From positions 434,001 through 498,000 of the forward strand of contig NBIV01000005.1 of assembly GCA_003194525.1 (NCBI GenBank): 64,000 nucleotides of DNA. Reading direction: 5' to 3'. Numbering within the stretch: position 1 is the stretch's first letter; every line of letters begins with the position of its first letter. Of this stretch, positions 10,661 to 21,150 are shown piece after piece. Under the pieces are notes generated by a model. The model saw nothing but the letters and a program-made list of their open reading frames with translations. It did no database searches and was not told the origin of the DNA. The stretch is from Gracilariopsis chorda. Lineage: Eukaryota; Rhodophyta; Florideophyceae; Gracilariales; Gracilariaceae. A program made the position numbers and the translations under genes.

Positions 10661-13600
10661 ATGTACGCCCCACGTTCCGTCCTGTGGCGTCCAACACGCT
10701 TGTTATGCAATCTACACTTGCGCCTAAGTTCCTCGTCCTCGCAACCCGTACCGAAAGCCGCCACCGCCGTCAAATCAGCCATCCCGTATGCCAAGCTCTC
10801 CGTGGGAATCACCAAGGAGAATCGCTCTGAGGCTCGCGTCGCCTTAACCCCGGCTAGTGTCGCAAAGCTTAAGAACGCTGGATTGCGCTCCATATTCGTC
10901 GAAACCGCTTCTGGTATCCGCAGTCAGTTCGATGATGAGGCGTACATTCAAGCAGGCGCTACTATCGTCCCCAGGGATGTTGCACTTGGCGCCGATGTCG
11001 TTATGCGTATACGCCCTTTCGAGCCCGCAGAAGTGGAAATGCTCAAGCCCAATGGTGTGCTCATTGGGCATGTGCAGCCAGCCATCAATAAGGAGTTGCT
11101 AGACAAGCTCGTCGAAAAGGGTACCACCGCCATTGCGATGGATTGCATCCCGAGAACGCTTAGTCGAGCACAGTCGTTTGATACCTTGACTTCCATGGCA
11201 AGCGTAGCTGGATACAGAGCGGTCATTGAGGCTGCCAACGTTTTCGGCAGATTCTTTCCGGGACAGATTACCGCTGCTGGTAAGATCCCCCCAGCAAAGG
11301 TCCTTGTCATCGGAGGTGGTGTGGCCGGTCTAAGCGCCATTAAGACTGCGAAAGGCATGGGTGCCGTTGTTAAAGTGTCGGACACACGTGCTGCAGTTGA
11401 AGAGCAGGCCAAGAGTTTAGGTGCAGAGTTTTTGAAAGTCCATGTGCAAGAAAGTGGCGAAGGCACTGGTGGATATGCGAAGGAAATGTCTGAAGCTTAT
11501 AAGAAAGCGCAAAAAGAACTTCTCGCCAAAACGGCAAAGGACTCTGACATCATTATATCCACCGCGCTCATCCCTGGCAAGAAAGCACCGATACTGGTCA
11601 CGAAGGAGATGGTCGATAGCATGAAGAGCGGAAGTGTCACAGTTGATCTTGCCGCAGAAGCTGGCGGTAACATAGAATACACTGTTCCTGGACAGATATC
11701 GAAAACACCAGGTGGTGTAACCTGTGTTGGATATACTGATCTGCCGTCTCGCCTTGCAGCACAGAGTTCTTCTTTGTACTCCAACAATATAACCAACTTT
11801 TTCCTCAGCATGGGCCCTCATACTTCAAAAGTGAAGGGTGAGTTCTTTATTGACCACGAGGATCAAGCCGTTCGTGGCGCCCTCGTAGCAGAGAATGGGA
11901 ATATCACATGGCCAGCACCTCCGATCCCGTTACCCGCCGCTCCGGCATCTGCCCCGAAGCCTAAGGTTCCGGAAGTCGTTGTTGATCCACGGCAAGAGTC
12001 GATGCAAAAAGCTATGGCTACCACTGGTGCTGTGGGATCCGCTCTTGCACTTGGAGTCCTCTCTCCCAACCCTGCAACCACAGCGATGGTCTCTAAACTG
12101 GGGCTGGCAAGTGTGTGCGGATACCAAACCGTGTGGGGTGTCGCTCCGGCTTTGCATTCGCCTCTAATGAGCGTTACGAATGCTATTTCTGGGCTGACCG
12201 CAGTCGGCGGACTTATGTGCATGGGCGGTGGCATTTTCCCTGACTCCGTGGCAGCATCCCTTGCAGCATCAGCTGTGTTTGCGTCGGCTGTGAACATTGG
12301 CGGTGGTTTTCGGGTTACACAACGCATGCTTGACATGTTTAAAAGACCTGGGGATCCTGAGGAACACAACGATGTTTTCAAGTACCCTGCAGCGACATTG
12401 GCGGTTGGATCTGCTTTAGGTATCGGTCTTGGTGTTTCTGAGATGGCGAACATGGCGTACCTTGCCTCATCTATAGCTTGCATTAGTTCTATTGCTTGTC
12501 TTGCACAGCAAAAGACAGCAAGACTCGGAACCGCACTGGGTATGATGGGCGTCGGTGGTGGAATTGCAACAGCGCTCGCCGCTACTCCCACACCTCTACC
12601 GTTACTGGCACAAATGATTGGCACTCTCGGTGCTGGTGGAGCCTTGGGTAACTTCATCGCTAAGAGAATGAAAATCACCGAGCTACCACAAATGGTTGCT
12701 GCGTTTCATAGTCTAGTTGGTCTGGCAGCTGTGACAACATCTGCCGCCTCTTTCCTTGCCACCGCAGACCCGTCGAATCTTGACCTCGTTCACAAGATAT
12801 CAACGTATCTTGGGACATTTGTTGGCGCCGTAACTCTCACCGGATCGGCTACCGCCTTTGGGAAGTTGCATGGTCTTCTGAAGTCTGCGCCCATGGATCT
12901 GCCAAAGAAGAATTCTATTAATAGTGCGCTGGCTGTTGGTAATGCTGTCGGTGGAGTAGTATTCTTGGCCTCCGGAAACCCTACCGTTGGTATCGCCTGC
13001 ATAGGGGCTTCGTCCGCGATGGCTGGTGTTATGGGAGCGCACATGACCGCGAGTATCGGCGGAGCAGATATGCCTGTGGTCATAACTCTGCTGAACTCCT
13101 ACAGTGGTATTGCGCTTGTGTGTGAGGGTTTCTTGCTCAACAATGATCTTCTCACTGTGGTCGGAGCACTTATAGCATCTTCTGGAGGGATTCTAAGCTA
13201 CATCATGTGCAAGTCTATGAATCGCAGCCTGGCAAATGTTGTTCTGGGAGGATATGGAACGAGTACAAAGAAGAAAGTGGACGGAGGAGGTATTGCATTG
13301 GAGCACGTTGAGGTTGATGTTCCAACAGTGGCAGACTCTCTGGTAATGGCGAAGAAGGTCACGATCGTTCCCGGATATGGACTTGCTGTAGCGAACGCTC
13401 AGTACGCAATTGCAAACATGGTGAAGACCCTGAGAGAAAAAGGTAACATCGACGTTTCTTTTGCCATCCATCCTGTCGCGGGACGCATGCCCGGTCAGCT
13501 AAACGTTCTGTTAGCTGAAGCTGGTGTACCATATGATATTGTACACGAGATGGACGAAGTTAGTGACAGCCTCGACGAAACAGATGTCGCCCTTGTTATC

Positions 13601-13834
13601 GGAGCGAATGACACTGTTAGTCTAGCTGCCGAGGATCCGGACAGCGTGCTCTATGGTATGCCTGTAATTCCTGTCTGGCACGCGAAGCAGGTCTATATCT
13701 TGAAACGGTCCCTGGCTGCAGGTTACGCTGGTGCTGAAAACCCGTTGTTCTTCGAAAAGAACGCAGCCATGTTACTTGGCGATGCGAAGTCGTCCTGTGA
13801 AAGCTTGAACGCTGAAGTCGGAAAGAACTTTTAG
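10661..13834 (+). CDS. NNT: Proton-translocating NAD(P) transhydrogenase, fused alpha-beta type
   Basis: A 1057-residue enzyme that transfers hydride between NADH and NADP+ driven by the proton gradient, in the inner mitochondrial membrane. The leader MYAPRSVLWRPTRLLCNLHL is Arg-rich and amphipathic, fitting mitochondrial import (plastid cannot be excluded). Domain I starts LSVGITKENRSEARVALTP, with the NAD-binding VLVIGGGVAGLSAIKTAKG near 213. A long Ala/Gly-rich membrane domain II spans about 450-880. The NADP-binding domain III starts near 895 (VTIVPGYGLAVANAQYAIA) with HPVAGRMPGQLNVLLAEAGV and LVIGANDTV. The alpha-then-beta fusion in one intronless ORF is the animal-type order rather than separate bacterial subunits, and length is near the mammalian 1086. 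Start chosen at ATG 10661, the first in frame. Confidence 0.95.
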   Translation: MYAPRSVLWRPTRLLCNLHLRLSSSSSQPVPKAATAVKSAIPYAKLSVGITKENRSEARVALTPASVAKLKNAGLRSIFVETASGIRSQFDDEAYIQAGATIVPRDVALGADVVMRIRPFEPAEVEMLKPNGVLIGHVQPAINKELLDKLVEKGTTAIAMDCIPRTLSRAQSFDTLTSMASVAGYRAVIEAANVFGRFFPGQITAAGKIPPAKVLVIGGGVAGLSAIKTAKGMGAVVKVSDTRAAVEEQAKSLGAEFLKVHVQESGEGTGGYAKEMSEAYKKAQKELLAKTAKDSDIIISTALIPGKKAPILVTKEMVDSMKSGSVTVDLAAEAGGNIEYTVPGQISKTPGGVTCVGYTDLPSRLAAQSSSLYSNNITNFFLSMGPHTSKVKGEFFIDHEDQAVRGALVAENGNITWPAPPIPLPAAPASAPKPKVPEVVVDPRQESMQKAMATTGAVGSALALGVLSPNPATTAMVSKLGLASVCGYQTVWGVAPALHSPLMSVTNAISGLTAVGGLMCMGGGIFPDSVAASLAASAVFASAVNIGGGFRVTQRMLDMFKRPGDPEEHNDVFKYPAATLAVGSALGIGLGVSEMANMAYLASSIACISSIACLAQQKTARLGTALGMMGVGGGIATALAATPTPLPLLAQMIGTLGAGGALGNFIAKRMKITELPQMVAAFHSLVGLAAVTTSAASFLATADPSNLDLVHKISTYLGTFVGAVTLTGSATAFGKLHGLLKSAPMDLPKKNSINSALAVGNAVGGVVFLASGNPTVGIACIGASSAMAGVMGAHMTASIGGADMPVVITLLNSYSGIALVCEGFLLNNDLLTVVGALIASSGGILSYIMCKSMNRSLANVVLGGYGTSTKKKVDGGGIALEHVEVDVPTVADSLVMAKKVTIVPGYGLAVANAQYAIANMVKTLREKGNIDVSFAIHPVAGRMPGQLNVLLAEAGVPYDIVHEMDEVSDSLDETDVALVIGANDTVSLAAEDPDSVLYGMPVIPVWHAKQVYILKRSLAAGYAGAENPLFFEKNAAMLLGDAKSSCESLNAEVGKNF

Positions 13835-14410
13835 TTAAAGGAAAAGTGGCAATCGTATGTAATGATGTGATTTCGATTCTTGTGTAGAAAGGATTTGTGC
13901 TCTACTCGTCAAGAGGCAAGAAAACGAGGGGGTATAGGGATGACTCTGTAAACCTTTGTCCGGTGTAGCAGATAAAGCAAGCGAATCACGCACACCAAGA
14001 ACGTAAACGATGGAAGGCTACACAAAGCCTAGCATGTGTAGCGCGTAATATGAAGATCCAGGTTTGAGTTAGTTTGCACGGATATGTTATACGTTTCTAC
14101 GTCTTAACCTGCCTCCGCCAGCAGCTAATATTCTACTGACGAATGCTGCTTTCCCTTGTGTAGCTCACCGCTGATCTCCATGATTTGTTACCTCCGCATC
14201 AGTAACAACGTGGGTACCAGTGGTAAGGGCTACCGTTGTACCAGAAATTGGCTCTGACCCAGCCTTCACTATTTATCTACGTTTGGTAGCGCAGTGGTAA
14301 GCAGAGTGATCCTCGCAATCGCCCCACGATCAATCCTAGCTAAAGACCCTGCCACTCCGCTACAAATGCCTGTTCTAGAATGAGAAACATCCACTGAAGG
14401 GATAAGCAGT
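13835..14410. other. Intergenic, no gene seen
   Basis: The 576 bp between convergent genes hold no convincing ORF. At 14284-14304 a sequence like a tRNA D-arm/A-box (TAGCGCAGTGGTAAGC) occurs, but no acceptor stem or good B-box follows, so it is at most a tRNA-derived relic. Confidence 0.45.
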
Positions 14411-15247
14411 TCATGGAGCGACCACAGACGGCTGCCAACTACTGCCAAAATCTTTAATCATCCCACAGACTTTCGCGCAAATGTCGTAGTCTCCACCGAG
14501 AAGCATCACCACCTTGGAGTCACCTCCAAACTCATCACGTAGTACCTTCACCAATGACTCATTATCCTTAAAGAACTTTGCTGTGCGATTCTTCCCTCGT
14601 CGTTTCCACAACTCCAATAGCTCTGAGAAATGACCATCTGCGTCCCCATGCACAAACATCGTCACAGATCGATGCTCGTCTTCCACAGAGAGCAACACAG
14701 ATGTGCAAAATTGGCTCGTGCAAACACCCACCACATGAGAAGCTCCCAGATATCCACGATTACTCAAACGCTGCTTAGAAAATCCCTCACCCATGACATC
14801 ACTCAACTCCAGCATTTCGCCAGCCAGCGCCGCTTCTCCCACCGCACTTGTTTCAGGAACGAAGAACGAAAACATGGGATCCTTAGATGGTGTCCGCGTG
14901 AAACAACATGGTTGCAAAGACCCGTCTTCATCCCCCCATGGTTTCAGAAACAGGAACTGCCCGACAGACACATATGTGTCACAGGTGCATGTGGCGGATG
15001 TGTCTACCGAAATATCGAGCAGTCCTTCCCCCACGCCTCGTACATGTTCCACTGTCGCTGTCTCGTACGAAGTACCAGCCAGACCTCTTTCTCTCACGCT
15101 GTGTCGCTCCCACGCCGGCAATAGCACCGGGTATGGAGAAAGAGTGCAACGGGAAGTGTTCCCATTCGCGCACAATGAACGTTTCTCTGTATATCTCAGT
15201 TTTCGTCGCATACCATGCGGCGCTTGAATGAAACCAAGGCCTCTCAT
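14411..15247 (-). CDS. Ferredoxin-reductase-like protein (pKIWI502-like), degenerate nucleotide site
   Basis: A 278-residue ORF starting at ATG 15247. From about residue 90 it follows the FNR-like fold of plant plastid pKIWI502 proteins: VSVGQFLFLK at 94-102 fits the FAD-domain strand, CCFTRTPS the FAD-binding turn region, LELSDVMGEGFSKQRL at 146-161 is the most diagnostic match, and VVMLLGGDYDICAKVCGMIKDFG near the C-terminus fits the closing strand-helix of the NAD(P) domain. The NAD(P)-binding glycine turn (GSGISP-type) is replaced by GVCTSQFCTSV around 174-184, so hydride transfer is doubtful. The first 60 residues are Arg/Ser-rich and could be a plastid transit peptide. Assignment rests on recognised motifs; an unrelated fold is possible. 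Confidence 0.5.
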   Translation of the reverse strand: MRGLGFIQAPHGMRRKLRYTEKRSLCANGNTSRCTLSPYPVLLPAWERHSVRERGLAGTSYETATVEHVRGVGEGLLDISVDTSATCTCDTYVSVGQFLFLKPWGDEDGSLQPCCFTRTPSKDPMFSFFVPETSAVGEAALAGEMLELSDVMGEGFSKQRLSNRGYLGASHVVGVCTSQFCTSVLLSVEDEHRSVTMFVHGDADGHFSELLELWKRRGKNRTAKFFKDNESLVKVLRDEFGGDSKVVMLLGGDYDICAKVCGMIKDFGSSWQPSVVAP

Positions 15248-15535
15248 CAGTGCCAACTCTCGGATCAGTGTTTGACCAAACAGTTGGTTTGGGTATAGCC
15301 ACCGGTACGTGTGTGATCTTTGCCAGATCTGGCCAACTTCCGTGTGTTTGTTTCTTACGGGCCGTGGTCCTACTCCACCTGCCTCGCTTGTGGCGACGTG
15401 AACCCTTGAAGCGGAATCAGATCATGCCATTGCCGTACGATTCTTTTTTGACCACAGGGTATTAAATAGTTTCTGATTTGGTCCGTTATTAACGTTGTTG
15501 TCCCATTGGCCTTGTATGTTTTGGGCACATGTCAC

Positions 15536-16120
15536 CTGTTGTTGTTGTTGTTCTTCTTCTTCTTCTTCTTCTTCTTCTTCTTCTTCTTCTTCTTTACGGG
15601 CACACATTGTCTAATTGCGACGCTGTGGTAGAACTTATCATAATTCCTTCTCAATCTCTCAACTAAGGTTAACCGCTAGCTACTCCTCGTGAATGACAAG
15701 TTCTCTCTACCCCGTTACATCATTCTTAACTTCCGACTCAAGATATTGTTGATAGCTGTTGCGTGCTCCCACCCTGCAGCAGCAGTGTTACGCTCACCAA
15801 CTGGTATTCCAAGAAGTAGTAGAATGGTGCAAAACTTCTACGGGGAGACCCGAATGTATAATCCATTTCGTTCTGGCGCGTTTCGCCTCTTCCAGACTTT
15901 GCTCTGCTAATCCTTCCTCAACTCGAGAGAACGCCAGGTAAGGGGTACACCACGACAAGGCGGATTCCATGTACCACGTTCGCGCCACCCAGAAGATCTG
16001 GTGACATCTTACCCTCCCTTTTCTCTTTATCCTTCGCGATAAAGGGCGGTAAGATCGGGTTGGGGCCCGTGTGTGCTGTAGATCTCAGCGTAAGTCCAGA
16101 AAAACCCTGTAAAACCATTC
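15536..16120 (-). mobile_element. LINE-tailed repeat, copy 1
   Basis: On the minus strand this segment ends in TAAAGAAGAAG with a (GAA)n then (CAA)n tail (plus-strand 15536-15596). It aligns over roughly 580 bp with plus-strand 51085-51657, sharing for example ATCCATTTCGTTCTG, an ACACCACGACAAGGCGGATT block and GAATGGTTTTACAGGG, and it ends with the same GTGCCC(A/G)TAAAGAAG. It is therefore a dispersed element copy: a 5'-truncated LINE or a SINE mobilised by one. An imperfect hairpin (15627-15638 with 15696-15711) lies before the tail. Confidence 0.7.
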
Positions 16121-17880
16121 AAATCCTTGTACAGTCACCTAACTACGACGAATGGTAGTCTTCTTCGGCGAAGCTCTCGTTTCTCAGAGAGGCTAAAAAT
16201 TTTGGAGGCCACTGTCTACTTGTGCTAGCAACATCCATGTCCTTCCTTTCCCTCAATGGAGGTAGTTCTTGGCGTCTGGTCCGGATCGCCATTGGGCGCT
16301 TCAGCTCCACGTGCTGTATTGTTCTCTTTGCGCTAATGCTACATACATTTGCTTTGTTCGTTGAGCACGTACGATATAATCGGGGGCAATGGAGGTAAGT
16401 TTTTCACTCGACCAGTGCAAAGCTGAGAAAGAGCCACTCCTGCCCTCCTTAACTCTGCCTCTGTTCGAACAAACTCCTGCAGAAGTCTTTGCCAGCCAAG
16501 AGGCTTGATAGTATCGCAGGGTTGTCATGTGTTGGCAAACCGACTGCTGGAAAGCAATCCACTCGTGCACTGCAATCATTCTTTATGAAGATTGCAGGTA
16601 CGGCAAACAGGGAATTTCAACTCCCTGTAGTAGTACTCTCTATGAAATCATAAACCCCTCAGGGACTCGGTTTATGTGTTGAAGCCAACGTTTTGATGCA
16701 CTCTGTACCTGAAATGAAGGTGAACCAGTCGACGCAAGCTCGGATTTCAGCAGCATTGCTCGCCTGTGTATAGAGAATCATCGAATTGTGCTGAGCGCAG
16801 AAATTGATCGCACTACTGAAACCGAAGAGCGTCGAAACCCCAATACGTGACTGTTTAGAGCTTAAAAACATGCGGGAAGTTCAGACTGATAGGGACAGAT
16901 ATCGCGTCCCATAGTATTGGGTTCAGTCAGCGTTGGGTTCAGTCTTATTTGGCTGGTATGCGGTATATATCTGGGTCTCCGCAGCGATGATGGGGAGCTT
17001 CTTGGCGTGAAACGTCTAGAGAGTCATACCGAAAACCGCACCAGTAAGTTCAAGAAAGGAATCTGTCCGGGTGTTGGGAACTGTCTCAGTTTAATCGATT
17101 TCTCACTTCACGCCATTCGCCGCGCCTGTGGAAGGCGAAACGGTTCTACACTTCGACTACCGTGCAACACACACGCGGGGGGTTGATGAAAGCACCCTTA
17201 TTCCAGATGATGGCGGTCTCGTTGGGGCCAGAATGAAATCGAAATGCAACAGATGGGCTCCAAGACGAGTAAGAAGTAGGATAGGCAAGTATGAACCCCA
17301 GTGTTTTCCTGCTCGCGATCACATGTATGATGTGAGAGTTACACCACGCGCTGAAGTCTTGAGGGGCTTGACCAAAAGATTTTGCGAACGTAGGAAACTT
17401 GACTTACTGCTGCCAACAGCGCTGCAACGCATTCCGAAGCCACCAATCGTCCAGTCAGCGGTATAGAGCTCTTCAGGGTCTCGTCTGTCTCAAATGCAGT
17501 ATCAGAGTACAGATGAGTTCGGGAAAACGTCACCGCTCACCACATGCACAACAACTGTTGGAGAAAATGGTAGGGAGATAACGTAGAACTATCCGGGTTT
17601 CACTTTCTGGACTAGTATACCACGTAAATCAGATGCTATCCTTCATACCCTAACACTCCTTTGCCCTGATGCGCTCTTTCGGAAGTACAAAGTAGTGACG
17701 GCGGTCCATAGAAGAAACTCCACCAGCAGATACAACACGTTGACGTTTATAGGTGGTATTTCAATCTGCGAATAGTTTTCTGCAAGCAACCATCATCATT
17801 GTTAATGAGAAAGCACAAACGTTCTCGGACTTACTCAACCAGGCAGTCCACCTCTATCAATCCGCGAAAACTCGTCCAAA
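16121..17880. other. No gene seen
   Basis: About 1.8 kb with only short ORFs in all frames, none with recognisable motifs or gene-like composition. Probably old repeat-derived intergenic sequence. Confidence 0.4.
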
Positions 17881-18501
17881 TCACAAGCGTTCATTGGGCG
17901 CTGCAATTGTTCTCCTGGACTTCTTTCCTCCCCTGTCTGCTCCTCGTGCTCCTTCTGCCCCTTCTGCCCCCCCTTCTTCTCCTGCTTTTCCTGCTGCCAC
18001 TAATCGTCCACCTCCGCTTCTTCTTCCACCTCTCCTGCCTCCTCTGTTTCTCCGAGACCTAGATCGACCACTTTTTGAAGAGCCAACAGAAAAGGGCGCA
18101 GTCGGGTTGTCGGCACCAGGAGTTGTGTCAAACGCCGTAGGACCGTGTTCATTACCTAGACAGGAGAAGGCGTTCATTTCCTGAGGTACGGGAGCTGTAA
18201 AAGAGAGGCTCCCAAAGACTTTAGACAGGGAGGGCTCGTCTTGCGACTGTGAACTTCCCTCACCAGACGAAGTAATGGCAGACGTGTTACCACCAGCAGC
18301 TGGGCTAGACTCCCTAGTACCTAGCCCCTGCCCATTGTCACTGTCGATTGGCAATGTGGCTTCGCGATCCATAATTCCCAAATCTTTGGCTTGTTTGTCC
18401 TTGCGCTGATTGCGCTTGCGCAAAGCCACCCTGCAAACAAAAGTGGCAGTGACAGCTACAAGAGCGGGGAGCAGAAGTACCACGTTCTTTCCCTTCACCA
18501 T
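17881..18501 (-). CDS. Hypothetical single-helix membrane protein with RG-rich tail
   Basis: A 206-residue ORF from ATG 18501. A short basic start (MVKGKN) is followed by one hydrophobic segment of about 22 residues (VVLLLPALVAVTATFVCRVA) and then basic RKRNQRKDK, as in a type III or tail-in membrane anchor. The middle is Ser/Pro-rich and polar, and the C-terminal third is Arg/Gly-rich (SRSRRNRGGRRGGRRSGGG) followed by Gly/Glu/Ala repeats. I do not recognise a family. The low-complexity tail makes the frame less certain, but the anchor plus flanking charges look real. Confidence 0.4.
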   Translation of the reverse strand: MVKGKNVVLLLPALVAVTATFVCRVALRKRNQRKDKQAKDLGIMDREATLPIDSDNGQGLGTRESSPAAGGNTSAITSSGEGSSQSQDEPSLSKVFGSLSFTAPVPQEMNAFSCLGNEHGPTAFDTTPGADNPTAPFSVGSSKSGRSRSRRNRGGRRGGRRSGGGRLVAAGKAGEEGGAEGAEGARGADRGGKKSRRTIAAPNERL

Positions 18502-20037
18502 TTGTGCTTCAAAATTCCGGCTCAACGACAGAGGTTTATCTCAAAAGGAAGCTTAATAGTTCTCCAAAAGCAACGTTTAGAGTGGGTAGTGCTTTGTCAA
18601 CAACAACGATGTTCGTGGCCTTGAAACCCAGATCTGTTGCAATGACATGCCTCTTTTTATAGCAGTCTGGAGACAGCATTTGCGGCAGACGTCGAGTCTG
18701 ACTTGAATTGAGACATGGCAATTGGTACCATCGGGGCGGCTGGCCCTTCCGAATTCACTGGGACGCATCTCTCTGAACGCGCTCATACGCCGTGAGCAGG
18801 CAAGCTGCAGGGAGTGGCGGCAGAAGTTGGAAGCGACGTACAGTGGTAGAGATCAATTGCGACCCGCAACGGGTTTTGGTGACATTTTCAGATTGCAAGG
18901 AGTGATGAGTAACGGTGATTAAGTCACGGAAAGAAGATTGGGTCCACGACGTTCACTAAAGTGATGTTCGCAAAGATCTGCTTGGACACGGCGTGGTCAG
19001 TGCAAAAGCAGCAAACTGGGAACTGATGTAAACCATGTGATTGAGAAACGCCGAAGAGCTAGTTCTGCCGAAAAAGAAAGGGACGGCCTAGGTATCCCAG
19101 ATATTGGTTATGTAGTCAGAAGATAGTGTAGATTGGTTGGCAGAATTCGCAGAGAACGGGATACAGATTCGATGGAGGCACAATTGAAAGCGTCAGGAGA
19201 TTCTACATCATGTGCCCTATATCATGTAGGCCATAACACCCTACATCATGATGATGTCAGGTGTTGATCCTCGAAGAAGTTAAAAATCTGTTGAAGTCGA
19301 GCCGGAGCTAAGTGAAGGTAAGGGTTGAATTTTAGCCCTTACCTTCATTCCGTTGAAAGGGTTAGACCAGCAATAGTGATGTGGGGAGAGAGAAACCAGG
19401 AAACAGGCAACCATGCCCCGCATACAGTTTTGTCCTGTATAGAGCGTGGCATGAGTGACGCGGCTGCGACTCGTGGCTGAAGGTGTATGAGATGGATGGG
19501 ACTGTGGAAGCGAAGGTTGTGAATGGATATAAAGGGTTAGAGCATTAGTACCAATTTGTGAAATGAGCTTGAAGCTTGGTGACGCTGGTGGCGTCAGGAG
19601 TCCTGCCTCAGGACAGAGAGATCAAACGTGAATCAAACAGCAGCCAGAAAAATCAGAGGATGGGTAATTTTGTCTCCAGTAGACTTCCAAGCAACCGCAT
19701 CGCCATCAATCAAACCAATCAGCATCATGCATGATGCATTACATATCTCTCTGATGTCTCATATGCGGAACCTCCAAGATATTTACATAGGGTCATATCC
19801 ACACCTGACGCACTTGAGTGAATCATGTGAATGTCGATGTTGTTGATGTCTAGTTAGAAAAATGCTCTCTGCCTTTGAGAGACGTGGAACCCTCAGTCTT
19901 TCCGACGTACTATATGTTATAGGGTTTTCGAGGCTCCACCATCTTGCGGCTCATTCTGTCACTCCATCTTGAACTCGCACTACCTCGCAACAACCCAGTC
20001 TGATAGTACGCATTGGTCAAACACTTTACTATTTACA
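18502..20037. other. Intergenic with a perfect 11-bp hairpin
   Basis: No supported gene in 1.5 kb upstream of the oxidoreductase. At 19314-19324 and 19336-19346 GAAGGTAAGGG and CCCTTACCTTC form a perfect inverted repeat with an 11-base loop. Nearby CTACATCATG motifs repeat at 19201-19260. These may be remnants of a small DNA transposon or a transcript hairpin. Confidence 0.4.
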
Positions 20038-21150
20038 ATGAGCAACGAGACGCTTGAGACGGTACGAATCGGCATCATATCTACGGCATGGGCTAACGAA
20101 GTTGTTCTAGACAGCATTAGGCGCGTCGAAGGGGTGGAATGTACGGTTATCGCCTCCCGTGATTTGAAGAAGGCGCAGAAGTATGCTGAAGACAATGGCA
20201 TACCCAAAGCGTGCACCTATGATGAACTCCTCGCCGCTCCCATTGACGCCGTCTATATACCACTGCCCACAGCCCTGGCCCCAGATTGGGCGGTTCGTAG
20301 CGCCAAGGCCGGCAAACATGTTATGGTAGATAAACCTTTTACATCAGTGCCCGAAGTTGAAAGGATAAGACCTGCATGTGAAGAAGCCAGCGTTGTTTTT
20401 ATGGATGCGACCCACTTTGTTCATGCCGCACGCACGCACGAGGTGCGTAGGCGCGTTGCCAACGGCGACATCGGAAAGGTCAAAAGGCTACAAGCCACGT
20501 ATTGCTATCCATTCCCGAAAATGGCTGAGAACATTCGCTCAAAGACTGACCTTGAGCCCATGGGTATGTGGGGAGATCTTGGCTGGTATGTGTCACGCTC
20601 TGTTGTTGCCTTCCTCGGCGTTGACATTGCCTCAAAGATCGTGTCGGTGCAATGTAACAGCAAGGTATTTAAACGGTTTTCCGATGTCGTTAAGAGCGCC
20701 GAAGGCGTAGTAGAGTTTCAGTTGAATGATGATGAACGAGTTTCTTTCTGTTTTGTAGCTGACAGTACTGCAAGTATACTCATGCGAGCTACAATCATAG
20801 GTGAAGAGGGGTACATTGACGTGAATGGGTTTGTGATTCCACTGCGTCAGACGATGATCTTTGATCATATTCGAGACCCGAAAGACTTTGCCGTCGATTT
20901 AGAATACTTTTATTGCAAATCTGTTGAGAGTATTCAGGGAGAAGACGATTATCAATGGACGTTCCCCACACCTGAAACGGTATTCGTAGATGAAGGTGGT
21001 TTTCCACAAGCCGCGAAAATGATTACGGAATTTGCCCGCATGATTCGCGAGAATGACCTAGAAAGCTCTCGCCGGTGGACTAAGGAAACTATTACAACGC
21101 AGGGGATAGTGGATGCTGTTTTCGAGAAGATAAAAGAACAGCATTTCTGA
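20038..21150 (+). CDS. Gfo/Idh/MocA-family NAD(P)-dependent oxidoreductase
   Basis: A 370-residue soluble dehydrogenase starting at ATG 20038 (an upstream in-frame extension has no ATG). The N-terminal Rossmann part reads VRIGIISTAWANEVVLDSI (residues 9-27), IASRDLKKAQKYAEDNGIP (39-57), DAVYIPLPTALAPDWAVRSA, then the family lysine motif as DKP at 98-100 (VMVDKPFTS; usually EKP). The C-terminal domain has the DxGxY signature at 180-184 (WGDLGWY). Relatives include dimeric dihydrodiol dehydrogenase and D-xylose 1-dehydrogenase; substrate cannot be told. Length is normal for the family and no break is seen. It marks the right end of the intact gene island. Confidence 0.88.
   Translation: MSNETLETVRIGIISTAWANEVVLDSIRRVEGVECTVIASRDLKKAQKYAEDNGIPKACTYDELLAAPIDAVYIPLPTALAPDWAVRSAKAGKHVMVDKPFTSVPEVERIRPACEEASVVFMDATHFVHAARTHEVRRRVANGDIGKVKRLQATYCYPFPKMAENIRSKTDLEPMGMWGDLGWYVSRSVVAFLGVDIASKIVSVQCNSKVFKRFSDVVKSAEGVVEFQLNDDERVSFCFVADSTASILMRATIIGEEGYIDVNGFVIPLRQTMIFDHIRDPKDFAVDLEYFYCKSVESIQGEDDYQWTFPTPETVFVDEGGFPQAAKMITEFARMIRENDLESSRRWTKETITTQGIVDAVFEKIKEQHF

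Noticed and set aside
11863-12678. 271-codon minus-strand ORF
   Set aside because: Antisense shadow of the transhydrogenase membrane domain.
14280-14352. tRNA-like A-box TAGCGCAGTGGTAAGC
   Set aside because: No complementary acceptor arm and only a poor B-box (GATCAATCC); not a tRNA gene.
15541-15596. Simple TTC microsatellite
   Set aside because: Not an isolated microsatellite: flanking sequence matches another genomic locus, so it is the tail of a dispersed element.
19969-20037. Upstream extension of the Gfo/Idh/MocA protein
   Set aside because: It begins at TTG and has no family similarity; ATG 20038 is directly followed by the Rossmann start.
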